From the NCBI GenBank assembly GCA_023897205.1, contig JAHWDD010000003.1, positions 5,955,665 through 6,019,664 on the forward strand: a DNA stretch of 64,000 nucleotides. The letters are read 5' to 3'. Positions 23,801 through 34,500 of this stretch are shown here, one piece after another. This stretch comes from Exophiala sp. HKRS030 (taxonomy: Eukaryota > Ascomycota > Eurotiomycetes > Chaetothyriales > Herpotrichiellaceae). The notes beneath the pieces were generated by a model. It was not told where the DNA came from. It saw only the letters and a list, made by a program, of their open reading frames with translations, and made no database searches. The number at the start of each line of letters is the position of its first letter. The stretch's first letter is position 1. The position numbers and the translations under genes were made by a program.

Positions 23801-25132
23801 ATGGGTGGGATTTCGTTTGAACTTAACTCAGGTCGTGGAAAACAAGACAAATATCTCCAGCCTGCATTCATTCATCCTTCATCAAGAGCATCAATACTGC
23901 CTCAGCGGTTCACTCCAAAGTCTCGTCGATCGACCACAATGGCAACAGCTATACGTGATCTTGAGGTAAGGCTCAAGAAACTAGACCCCAACACCATTTC
24001 ACCGTCAGGCAACCGACGGTCGACTCCAGCAGCAATGCCTCCTGAAGGCTTAGGTCTCGTCTTTGAAACCCCCGAACCTAGCCCCTTTTCTTCTTTACCC
24101 AAGCCACAGACGACTTCCAGTCCATCAGCTGTTGGGCTAACCCGTCAATTCACACCGCACAGACTTGATCACCGTAGCCTTGAGCGTCGATCAAGAATAC
24201 ACAGGATTTGGTCCAGTATCGACGCTTCCGAGACTGCCGAATCTCTCTCACTTCACAGTCTCTCTCTTTCGAAAAGCCCCAAGCACAGATCGTCCCCACG
24301 AAAGCTCTTGACGTCTCCGCGAACTCCTTACGCTGGGCTGACCTCGAGGGTGACCCTTGGGACAGATCTTCGCGGCCTTCCAGTGGTGATTGACAAACCA
24401 CCAGACCTGGGACCTTCCGAAGGCCGGAACATTGATCGTGACGACCCGGTGAGCACAAAGCTTGTCACAGGGAAAGGCCATGCCAATGCCATCACGAGTT
24501 TCTATTGCAACATACCTCAGACTTACAACCTCCCCGTAGATGTCACCTATGGCATAGGCGACAACAGCTCTGCGATAGAAATGATACGAAACCTCCGCTC
24601 GCTCAGGACGTCTCTTTCAAACATGACCTCGGCATCGTTTCCTATCACCACCTACCTACATATCAGAGTCACACCGCCTGGCCCAGCCAACCAGCCCGGC
24701 CTTGCCTTTCAAGCAATTCTCAGGAGACCCATTGAAATGGTCGATCTGTGGGACACCATCAAAGATACCAACAAGGACTTCCTGCTCCACTCAGACCTCG
24801 CAGAGCAAAAGCCTCAACAATGGCGATTCGAGCTCCGCCCAACAATCTACGAGTCGAGACGTCATCCTCTGGTCTGGCATTTGCCCAACACGAACGACGG
24901 CGAAGCCGGCTCAGCCTCGGAGGCAATGTGGAAGGACGTCATGGACAAGTGCACGAAGCAAGGCCGGCAGACTGCACGGATGCTACTGCAAGAAAGCAAA
25001 AGCAAGTGCAGCGCGGCGATTGTCAAATTGCGCCGTGCGCCATACAATGCTGATGGCAGGCCGAGAGACGAGCCATCTGTATATGTCCCTGGTGAGGCGA
25101 CGGTGCATGGCAATCTTTGGCTCGGCTTCTAA
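23801..25132 (+). CDS. Unrecognised protein, 443 aa
   Basis: I do not recognise this protein. It is a single long open frame with the first ATG at 23801; the ATG at 23940 (MATAIRDLEVRLKKLD) is an alternative and opens a short predicted coiled coil. Residues of roughly the first 200 are Ser/Pro/Arg-rich and look disordered. From about 24430 the sequence becomes folded-looking, with hydrophobic and charged alternation (SFYCNIPQTYNLPVDVTYGIG, then LRRPIEMVDLWDTIKD and WRFELRPTIYE). It ends HGNLWLGF. No signal peptide, membrane segment or catalytic motif is visible. It lies 101 bp downstream of tad1 on the same strand. The length and coherent codon pattern make a real gene likely. Confidence 0.65.
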   Translation: MGGISFELNSGRGKQDKYLQPAFIHPSSRASILPQRFTPKSRRSTTMATAIRDLEVRLKKLDPNTISPSGNRRSTPAAMPPEGLGLVFETPEPSPFSSLPKPQTTSSPSAVGLTRQFTPHRLDHRSLERRSRIHRIWSSIDASETAESLSLHSLSLSKSPKHRSSPRKLLTSPRTPYAGLTSRVTLGTDLRGLPVVIDKPPDLGPSEGRNIDRDDPVSTKLVTGKGHANAITSFYCNIPQTYNLPVDVTYGIGDNSSAIEMIRNLRSLRTSLSNMTSASFPITTYLHIRVTPPGPANQPGLAFQAILRRPIEMVDLWDTIKDTNKDFLLHSDLAEQKPQQWRFELRPTIYESRRHPLVWHLPNTNDGEAGSASEAMWKDVMDKCTKQGRQTARMLLQESKSKCSAAIVKLRRAPYNADGRPRDEPSVYVPGEATVHGNLWLGF

Positions 25133-25562
25133 AACACCTGAGAGATTACTGTTTCAGTGGCGATCTGTGCATCCTGGCTTCAGACGAGTTTCGAATAGCG
25201 ACGAACAGGTCATGACGTCGCAAATGTCAACGGCATTTGTGTGGCATGCGATGCTGGGAATGTGAAACTATAGGGAAGCACTGAAACTTGAATGAGACCT
25301 GTTGCCCGTCTGTGAACGTCTCGGATAACTGAAGCGTCGTTGAAACAATGAAGGAAGACAGGTACCTCGCAACGATAGTTAGAGCTGTCAAAGATATCAT
25401 ACGACTACCAAGGCTACTGCGGGCATCAAACATGTGCAAGTTCCGTCAAGAAAAAAAAACTCGAACCACTTCCCCCCTCCCCCTTTTAGCGTTCTAGGAT
25501 TCTATCAAACAAGTTCACAAGACGATACATACACATGCGTCCATCCATGGAACCCATCCTCT
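25133..25562. other. Convergent spacer
   Basis: 430 bp between the unrecognised gene (+) and the nucleoside hydrolase gene (-). It carries an A-rich and pyrimidine-rich stretch at 25450-25490 and no supported gene. Confidence 0.5.
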
Positions 25563-26841
25563 TCATTTCACATAGCCCGTAACCTCATCGGCCTTCGCCA
25601 TGCACGATTCCAAAACGGACCAGAACCTGTCACAATCCAGCGAGCGCGGGATCCTCACACCCGTGCCGTTCTCCGCCTTGATAGCTGTTGTCCTACCGAT
25701 CTGCTCCCCCTCCAGCACGACATCCACACTCCAGCGCTCGCCGCCATTGTCGCCGAATGCTATCCGCGCGCCAGACTCATCAGAGTGATCGGCCAACACC
25801 ACCGCCACGGCAAGCGCGTCGTGCAGCGGTGGCCCCTCGGTCAGCCCGAACACCTCGGCATACGTGTGCGCGAAGAACATGAGCAGCTCGTTGAACATGG
25901 TGCGCAGGCGCGTGGGACCCTGGGCGCCGTTGAGCAGCGTGTGCTGGATCTTCGGCGTCGCGTAGGCCTGGTGCGTCAAGTCGAGCGGGATCAGTGTTGT
26001 TTTTGGCGCGAGTGTGGCGTTGCGCAGCACGCTGCGTGCAGACTCCGGGTCGGCCCAGATGTTGAACTCGGCGAACGGCGTGATGTTGCCGATCCGCTCG
26101 TGCGATGTGCCCTCGCTGTCGCGGTACGCCGGGCCCATCGTCACGTGCGTGAAGTCGTTGCCGATCGCGCCGCCCATGATGCTCAGCCCGGCAATGTGTC
26201 CCGCGAGAGATGGATACACGGCGAACAGCAGGGCTGTGTTGGTCAAGGGGCCTGTGGCCACGAGCCATGCTGTGCCTGGTTGGGTTGAGATGAGCGCTTC
26301 GTACATTTCCTGGATTGCATTGCAGTGGACAAGGGCTTTTCGGCTCGGACGTGGGAGCAGATCTGTCCCCGCAAGCCCGGACTCGCCGTGGATGTCGGTC
26401 GCCGGGTGCACGGGGCGACAGTAGGGGTTTGCGGCGCCGGGGATCACGGGTGTTTCTGCATGGCCGATGGCTTCCAGCACGCTGAGCGCATTGACTGTTG
26501 TCTTGGACAGTGGTGCATTGCCGTGTGTCGTGCTGATTCCTAGGAGTTCAATTGCGGGGTGGTATACGGCGAGAAGTATAGCGTAGGCATCCTGAGAGTG
26601 AAGTGTGTGAGGTTGTGCATTCTGCGTGATTTGCTAGGAAGAAGATGGATGAGCTTACTCACATCGTGACCTGGTACAGAATGTGTAAGTGCTGAGTTGC
26701 TATCATGGGGATTGGGGCACGGTTCTTTGGAGGGATGGGGGCGCGATTCTCTCCCCCACACACGTGCGTGGCTTTTCCTGTTCACCTACCTGGGTCGCAA
26801 TCAAGCCAGATGGGTGTCCTTGACCCCGGGTTCGCCATCAT
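25563..26841 (-). CDS. Inosine-uridine preferring nucleoside N-ribohydrolase with an 8-nt microexon
   Basis: Nucleoside hydrolase (IUNH family) that cleaves the N-glycosidic bond of ribonucleosides for nucleobase salvage. Exon 1 is 26790-26841 (MMANPGSRTPIWLDCDP plus one base), exon 2 is only 8 nt (26663-26670) and exon 3 is 25563-26591. Introns: 119 bp (26671-26789, GTAGGT...CCAG) and 71 bp (26592-26662, GTGAGT...TCAG). Only this splicing rebuilds the calcium- and base-binding motif DCDPGHDD (residues 14-21), and it gives exactly 363 codons. Other motifs: STTHGNAPL, GPLTNTAL, FNIWADPESA, LDLTHQA and the C-terminal PLHDALAV with the family His-Asp pair. The start could also be the second Met (26838). 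Exon 3 is GC-rich. It is divergent from the PXA gene across 503 bp. Confidence 0.9.
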
Positions 26842-27344
26842 TGAGCGTAATTTCGTAGGTCAAGAAAGTTCACGTAGGTACTGCATGTCCGATAATAGAC
26901 AGGAATGTTAACAATGATGCCAAATTTGTAGCGAACAAGCGTCTCACGTCGTTTAGGCATTCCCAAGAACTGTTGTATGTAACTTCACGTGGCAGAGTTG
27001 TCTTGGCGGTAAGAACGATCACGTGAAAACACTAACACGATTACAGCGACTACTCCGAATTGGCTTCCCAAAGAAGGAGGCTAACCGCCATCACTTCTCT
27101 CACACAAAAAGCTCCCGTGGAATCGCAGCCTCGAGACATCTCCCATACTTGGAGCCAATCACACGTTGACACACCTCTCGACGCCGTCGAGTTGAACCAA
27201 ACCGGTGAACTGCTTTTAATTGCCCCTGCATTGCCAGCGTGGCCGTCGTGATATTCAAGGCCCAACGTCGCCTTCGCTGCCCAACATCGGGGCTGACAGG
27301 AAAAACTACAAGAAGGACAAACTTTGTGAAGCCATGGTCCTAGA
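26842..27344. other. Divergent promoter region
   Basis: 503 bp separating the nucleoside hydrolase (-) and PXA-domain gene (+) starts. Several CACGTG/TCACGT-type cores occur (for example around 26943, 26986 and 27019), which could be bHLH or bZIP sites, but this is pattern matching only. Confidence 0.35.
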
Positions 27345-30300
27345 ATGACTGCTTCCTCTCCCTCACGACCTCCCTTTCCAAATATCGCCACAAAGGCCTC
27401 TTCTACTGCCCAGTCCTCACAGCTGAACGCTCTCGCCGACACCAAGGCCGTATCTGGACGCTCAGCCTCTCGTGCCGCCCCAGCTGCGGTCAAATCTCGT
27501 CAGGATGTCACCACCTCAGCTCAGATTGCCCTCTCGGAAAAGGCAACCATTGCGTTGATCAGGAAGACATTGGTTGCTGAAGGAAACCATACAACGACAG
27601 ATTCAAGGGCATCCCCAGCGCCAATAGAAGGAATCTTACCTCCACTTACGAGTTCCAATGACATCGACGTCCAATTATACGCAATCGTGGCCGTGATCAT
27701 CAAAGACTTTGTCAACTCGTGGTATACGAAGATCACCCCGGACCGCACATTCGTCGAAGAAGTTATTCAGATCATAGCGCATTGCAGTCGTGCAGTTGAG
27801 CAAAGAATAAGACAGGTTGATGTGACTGAGCTGATATTGGACGAACTACCATCCGTAGTGGAGAGACATATACTTGGTAAGCATGAGACTATGCAACTAT
27901 TTTCCTTGTGCATCGAATTGATGGTGTTGCCTACACAGCCTATCGCACGGCGACTGCCGCCCCGGCCGCTTTGCAGTATGGAGAAAGTCCCCGCCGGATC
28001 TACCATGCCTTGAATCCACATCCAGCCCTCAACCCGTCTCTGTCAGAAGAGGAGCAGCTCAATCACGAATCTGCCTATCGCCAACTGCTCATCCAAGGCG
28101 CACTGGCCATCCTGCTACCGACCGAGGACCTTACGAACGCATGTCTCAGGGCATTGGTGACCGATATCATCGCCGACCTCATTCTTGGCCGTGCCGTGGC
28201 TGACAAAGTCTGTCAGCCGTGGTTCCTCCATGGCGCTGTCTCTAAAGTGGTCGAGGTGGTGACATCGTCTACATCAGGTGAGACAGTGATGGAACAGAGG
28301 CCCTCTCAGAAAGAAGATCGAAAAAGTAGGCTCGAGAAGTTTGGCCTATTATCATCCAATGCATCGGATACAGACGTCAATTCGTCAGCCCAGCACCAAT
28401 CAATGCTTAGTGCATTGTGTTGGAGACTTCTTCAGTACGCCTTCATCGCATATCAGACTTTACGGTTCATTCTACTCGGAATGGCCCACGCGCGCCATCT
28501 ACCCATGAGACTTCGTCATTACCACCATCGTGTCGACGGCCCCACCTCGCTTTCGTCGTCCTGGCATTCGCAGAAGGGCCCCATCTCGTCGATGCTGCAT
28601 GCCTCTGACTCCAGTCACCGTTTCCCGCGAGCAGTACTCGACTATAGGCTGTTCTCCTGCATTTCCGCTTTGCTTGATCTGTCAGTCCGCATGCCGTGGC
28701 TCCTCTCTGGATTCAGTTTCTGGCAGCATGTCCTCTGCATCGGACCCGGAAGACATGGAGCCGTGAATTCGACTCTTGACAAGTAAGTGACAGGTCTTAT
28801 TCTTATCATCATTCTTCTCCTACTGCCATCGTCCTCTTGTTGCCCCCTGATTCTTCATAATCATCATTATCCAAAACAATGGTAAGTCGATGGATCCATT
28901 GAATCCTTGAAGTTGCAGCAAGGTGTGATCATATGATATGGTTCGATGTTGTGCAGCCAATCACCCTTGAAAACTGCCATTTCTGAAGCATGTGGATGAA
29001 CCATGACATTTGATCGTTCCAGTCCTTTCCTCATGAAGAGGGTGTGGACTCAAATACGCGTCTTACCGCATTCGGCCAAAATACCATCATACCATCCCGT
29101 ATGGTAATTACCATACCGAGCTTGTAACACTCACACCTTCGAAACGACCTCGCATTGGACAAGGTCGAATCTCCTTCAACTCCACGCCTTGCCTGATCTT
29201 CCTCGCGGGGCTTGTGTCACCTAATTCTCAGGGTTGTCCTCACTGCTGGTGGGGATGCTCACGATAACTGCCTTTCGTCTGTCTGCATGAGTATGCCTCG
29301 GCGACCCGCTTGCGCAGAGATCGGCCGTTCTGAAGATCTTCTGATTAGATCCATCTGATGAACAGGCGGACAATGCGACATGAATATTGCGAAGTTGTCC
29401 AATTGTTGGTCGGGATTCGTGTTTATTTCTTGCTATTTTTCACGCCCTCGAACCCTGCCGGGCCTACCCAAATCAAGACAAAGCAGCCATGTTGGATTCC
29501 CCCTGGTCCTCCCTAACCTCTTTTGCCAGTCTGGATTCCCGTGTTTCCGACTCCCTCCGCAACGAAATGTCACTCCTACGTCCACCAATTGTGGTTACAC
29601 GATGGCTTTCCATTGATTACTGCCTCCTTGGATGAGAAGAGGATTAATCAGGTTCCAGCCAGGCTACGCGAAGTCTCAGAATCAAAAGGGCCAATTCTCT
29701 TCCTGAAAGCCAATCAAACACCTTAGTCGCGGGCATTTCTTGAAAATACACGATTCCTGCCGCACTATTGGTCGTCTGCAACATTTCGAGGCCTCAATTT
29801 ATCCCACTCACGATCCGGCCTCCCACTTTCCGTTAGCGTTTGACGGCCGGCTTCCTTCGGTGCGTGCCGATGACTCGCAATTTGCCAACCCATGATTGTT
29901 GAGATAATGAGCATTTCACCATATCTTTTACGTCACGCCTGCCCGAGAGGTACAACAATCGCATAAGTCAGATGGGCAGCAACCGTTATCTGTCAGACAA
30001 GCTTTTGCCGAACATGTCAACCAACCGCATGGTCTGATTTATTGTGTTTGTGTTACCTCCGCTTGCAAAATTGATGCACGCATTAGCGTACAAATACTTG
30101 AGAAATCCAGGCCTTCTTACTTACCAAGCTCGGCTTGGGCATCCTTTTTGGCGATCATATGCCCGCCACTACACAAACAGCCGAAACGGACCTTCCTCGC
30201 AAGTGGCGCTTGCAGGAACATCTTAAGTGGCTGTTTCGCTCGCCTAGCGTAACCAAAGCTCCGCTCCATACTCCTTGATTCGGCCTGCTCTCCTACCGTG

Positions 30301-31536
30301 CAGATTTGATGCATTTGATGAACCTTGATCCCAGCGCGTCTCAACCTGGGCTCATGGACCAATATTCAACTCTTCGACTTTGTTGCAATGATGGGGTTTC
30401 CTGGATCAAGAATCAAGAATCAAACCTTTCCAAACCTCTGCGTCCGGCATCACGCGGCCGGTGGAATACTTGGCCATTTTGCCTATGGTGTTGAGACTTC
30501 ACAGCCAGGGTTTGAAACCAATCTTTGGGGCCATACGCCAATGCCAATAGTGTGAACACATGCACGCGAAACGGTTCATTTGCACGCTTCGGGCCACGCC
30601 TACCCGTTGAATACAGTTTTTCGTCTGCATGTCAGCGCTTTGGGCTCCAACTTTTCCCCCTGATTATCACGCCTTGTGGGCAGGAGTTTCAAGGAAATAT
30701 GATGGATCATATCACGTGTGCATCATCATTCTCGAGTGGCAGTGTTGAGCAGATTTTTGGAGCTGAGTAACATTGACCCAGGCAATGGCATTACCCTAAG
30801 CTGTGGAATTGCGATTGAGTTCGAAAGAGAGCCGATGCTGTTCCTACTGCCCATGCCGTGAGATTGAAATCCGTTTGCTGTGAACGTGCGGGTGACAGGT
30901 TGAAGTCACGGTCATTTCTATGGTTCCTTTGGGGGTTATTTGGTGCCTTTGGACGATAGACGTGAATTTTCCCACTGCCATGAGTCACAGATGACCAAGA
31001 CGAGTGATGATCGAATTTGCAGTCAAGTCGTTTCGTGATCGAAGTGCTGATGAATGTCACTGAACAGATTTCTTTACCACGCAATCTCTACACGGTTATT
31101 CAATTCCAGCCTCCTCCCTCCACTACTACTTCAAATCCGCTCCATTCTCTTCCCTAACAATACAATGGGACCGCCTGCTCCTCCACCACCGTCTGCAGAG
31201 GAACAAGTCGCAATTCGACGGAAAGCCGCTTCAGATATCCTGTCTTTACTCCCGCCTCGAATAGCAAAGAGGTTCTTCTCGACCGACAATGAAGAGGATA
31301 CAGTGGAGGAAGTAGAGGAGGCGTTACTAGGTTGGACGAACGATCTAGATCTGAACAAGTATCTCGTTTATGGGATCTTGGAGACGGTCATCTTGAGGAT
31401 CTGTCCAGAAATGCTAGACAAGACACCAACCGAGCTGTTGGCTGAGAGAGGTGTCAACATAGTGAGTGATGCAGAACTGCTCGAAAACGAGAAATTAGGA
31501 GATTTGATAGTCGTAGAGGATAAGCCTGTGAGATAA
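27345..31536 (+). CDS. PXA-domain (sorting-nexin-associated) protein with a giant intron
   Basis: PX-associated domain protein of the fungal Pxa1 type; the domain is linked to endosome and membrane trafficking. Exons: 27345-27876, 27939-28782 and 31068-31536; introns are 62 bp and 2,285 bp. The total is exactly 615 codons (614 aa). The PXA domain starts after a Ser/Ala-rich N-terminus (IALSEKATIALIRKTL, ILPPLTSSNDID, IIKDFVNSWYTKITPDRTF, EVIQIIAHCSRAVEQRI). The last exon carries the conserved tail LLLQIRSILFPNN, AIRRKAASDILSLLP and LVYGILETVILRICPEM, which in this family follows directly on the preceding exon. Donor AA/GTAAGTG and acceptor TGAACAG/A keep frame and create Lys at the junction. 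Without splicing, exon 2 ends at once with a TAA. A possible membrane stretch is around the exon 2 YAFIAYQTLRFILLG segment. Confidence 0.85.
28783..31067 (+). other. 2,285-bp intron within the PXA-domain gene
   Basis: Starts GTAAGTG and ends with a CTGAT branch-like site (around 31046) followed by TGAACAG. The other introns I could resolve here are 46-244 bp, so this one is about ten times larger. The interior has ORFs below 100 codons on both strands, none with a domain, and is not obviously AT-rich, so it does not look like a strongly RIP-mutated transposon. I found no terminal repeats by eye. It may hold an inserted sequence, a nested non-coding RNA or an assembly join. Confidence 0.7.
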
Positions 31537-34500
31537 GCAGATAGTTAGTTCCTTCTCAATGAGAGTTCTTTGAACAAATCGTGATCGTTGAACAAGCAAA
31601 TTCTTCTTCGTCCTTACGAATTGAGTGATCCTAGAAACCAGCACTATCCCAGAGCCTCAATCTCCAATCCTCGATTCATCGAGAGATCTATCTATCGCAC
31701 TTAGCGAATTCATACAGAAATGACACAGAAGAAATCACAGAATTCCCTTCCTAGCAAGAGGAAGAAGCAGTGAGCGAGAGAGAGAGCGCGCGAGAGGTCT
31801 GCGATACCACGTATTCAAGCTTACTCAGTAAGCCAAACCCACGATGAGCCCCAGTCTGTGAGTATCCTTACACTCAATCTCCCTACCACCCTGAAAGATC
31901 GCCTACAAAGACCACAGCGACGATCATGTAACGAAAAGAAACCTCTTCATCCACATCCACATCCACATCCTCGTCCTCATCCTCATAGCCCAGTATATCT
32001 CGCCCTGCGTGGCCATCAGCTTTGTTTTTCCCAGTTGCCGTCGCCTCACTTCTTCCCTCTTCTCCTCTCCCCCTCGCCCCAGCAGCCCCACCTCCGTTCC
32101 TGAAGTGCTGATCTCCCGTCCGCGGCTTCGCCAGACTAAGGATTTGATCGACGTCGAGAAAGTATCAATACCCACTGTCGCAGAGTGGTTCTGTTTCTCT
32201 TTGTCCTCGGCTCTTACCAGCTGGTGCGGATGGGCAGTGAACAGCGAGTTGGGGATAAGGTGGCGGCTGCTCGATTTATAGCCCTGAGGATCGAGCTTGA
32301 GGATGAGACTGCGAGGGTCGCTGATGCTGATGCAGAGGTAGGGATAGCGATACGAGAGCACAAGACAAGACAGCATAGGGCAGGAGAGTGGGAGGTGTGC
32401 ATTATTGTTACTATTCTCCTCGACGATCTCAAGGATGGCAAAAAGTATGCAAGGCAGATGACCAAGTGGTCCACAACTACGTATAATGAATAGCTGGCTA
32501 GCTTAGCTACAGAGTATCAGATAGAACCAGTGACACACACAAGTGAAGGATAAAGCGCTGAAGATTCCGGCTTGAAGCATAGCAGACACAGTAAGCGTAG
32601 CAGAACACTGTATACATCCAGAGTTACAGCTGACGAACCCGCGTTCCAAATCTCCATCTCCATCTCCATTTTTTCTTCTCTTTCTATCTGTCATAGTGAC
32701 TCGTGACACACAAGACCAGACAGGTGATTTTTCATTCAAATTTCATGGTTCTGCGTTTACCTACATACGAACAGACAAATCAACAGATGTAGCAAATGAG
32801 TTCGATGGCTGTCAGGGAATAGTACGTGGATGCAAGGTATACAGGATCTTCGAGTGTATCGTCTGCTTAGAGCCACTTACCTTTCCCCTTTTGTTTCGTT
32901 CTTCTTACATGTTTCACGTCCATATGTTCTTACCTTTGCTCTTGAGTCTGACTTCATCACGATAGGGATGACGATTCCACACAGAGCTTGAAGTCTCAAG
33001 TCAAAATTTCAGTCAAGGATTTCTTCCTCTTGTCACGGCTATGGTTTGTGTTACACAATATTCCACGGTTATTCGTCTCATTCTCTTCTCAGGGGCGATT
33101 GGATGTAGCAGATACATATCTGGCCAGTCTGGTAAGGGTCTCTGCGCTGGATTGAAAGGGGTTCGGATGCACAATGGTCGGGTTGAGAGTATGACCAGTC
33201 ATCAATAGTCGTTGATCGCAGGCTCGCACATGAATGATACAGTGATAAGTGAATCGAATGGGTCAATAGACGGCAGGCCGGCGATTTCCACTGGGAAGCA
33301 GGGACAAGGATTCGGGGTTGGGCTCCCTCCTCTATCGAGTGTCCTGTGGACGCCTTCCTCGCGAGCTATTCGAGGGATATGTGGGATATTCATTAGTGGC
33401 GCACGGAAGACAAGATCGATGGTGCCGTACCGTCCGCGCGCGCGTCTCTGCCACGGGATTCGCGAGGATAAAAAGGGTTGTGCATTGTGCATACACCGGG
33501 ACTATTGATTCCAAAGAGGGCGGAGACTGTACGGGATGTTCTTCCAACCGTAGGATCGGGAGGCGCGAGGTGGCGGCGGACAGGGAGATGGCATGGAGGA
33601 ATCGGGATGTTAGGAGTAAAGCTGTGGAACAGGTTCTCCTGGTTCTGATTTTCTATCAGTCTTGTATTGGACTGTGGATATGGTCTGAAGTCGATAGACT
33701 GGTAAAGGAGGCAAGGCGATGAACTGCATCGAATCGACGTTGATGGGATCCTCTGTCCAGGAAATGCGCGCTATTCTTCATGTGGCGAAGAACTCGAGAG
33801 GTTTCATTGCTTTCGCATCTTGAGGTCAGTCGATCAGTGGATGGTGTCTTGACAGGTCAGAATTCAGAAAGTGTTTCTAGATCATTTCAATGGATTTGGA
33901 TTGTAAAACTAGGGTCTTTGTGGAAAGACATGAGATTCGTCATTCGTGACGTACAGTGTACTTGAAGTTTGCTACCAACAGGAGCGACGACGATGTTTAT
34001 CCAAACAAACTTCCAAGCTCTTGAGGCAATTGTTTGCTCGTGCATTCGGCCTGCATATGACAGTCGTTAACTCGCCTCGGGGAAGCAATCGTGGTGGGGA
34101 CAGAGGAATGTTTCTGTTCAGCCCAGATCATCATCTGCGTTCAGGGAAAACAAGTCGCCAGCAGCACCAATGACTTTTTCTTTTGTCTTCATAAATCGTA
34201 TCATCCCAGGCCGTCTTATCCACCAAGGCAGCATGGAGTCTCTGGTTGAGCTTGCTACTGGGTACCTCTGGTGGTCAATCAAGGTGGGAAAACGACTTCT
34301 CAACACTTATCGACGGGGAAGACATGTCTCAGGGTACTTAACTGGATAATGACACGATGTTCATGACCAGAGAAATGACGTTGTCGTGGGTGGATTGATG
34401 GGGTTTTGGTTTTGCTTTCAGCTTTGATGGTAAGCGTCAGCTAGGCGATCGACATCATTGGAGATGTTTTATGGGAAAAACTTGAGGTCAATGGAATTTT

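Noticed and set aside
26540..26785. Minus-strand ORF reading ALTHSVPGHD upstream of the nucleoside hydrolase, first taken as its N-terminus
   Set aside because: It lacks the DxD residues. The upstream exon ending DCDP, joined through the 8-nt microexon, restores the full motif and the frame.
31054..31536. Separate small gene starting at 31054
   Set aside because: Its sequence is the conserved C-terminal end of the PXA-domain protein, its first residues are intronic, and it joins in frame to the exon ending at 28782.
33202..33722. Overlapping ORFs including one with a short hydrophobic segment
   Set aside because: Both strands are open with unrelated sequences; no recognised motif, so chance ORFs are more likely.
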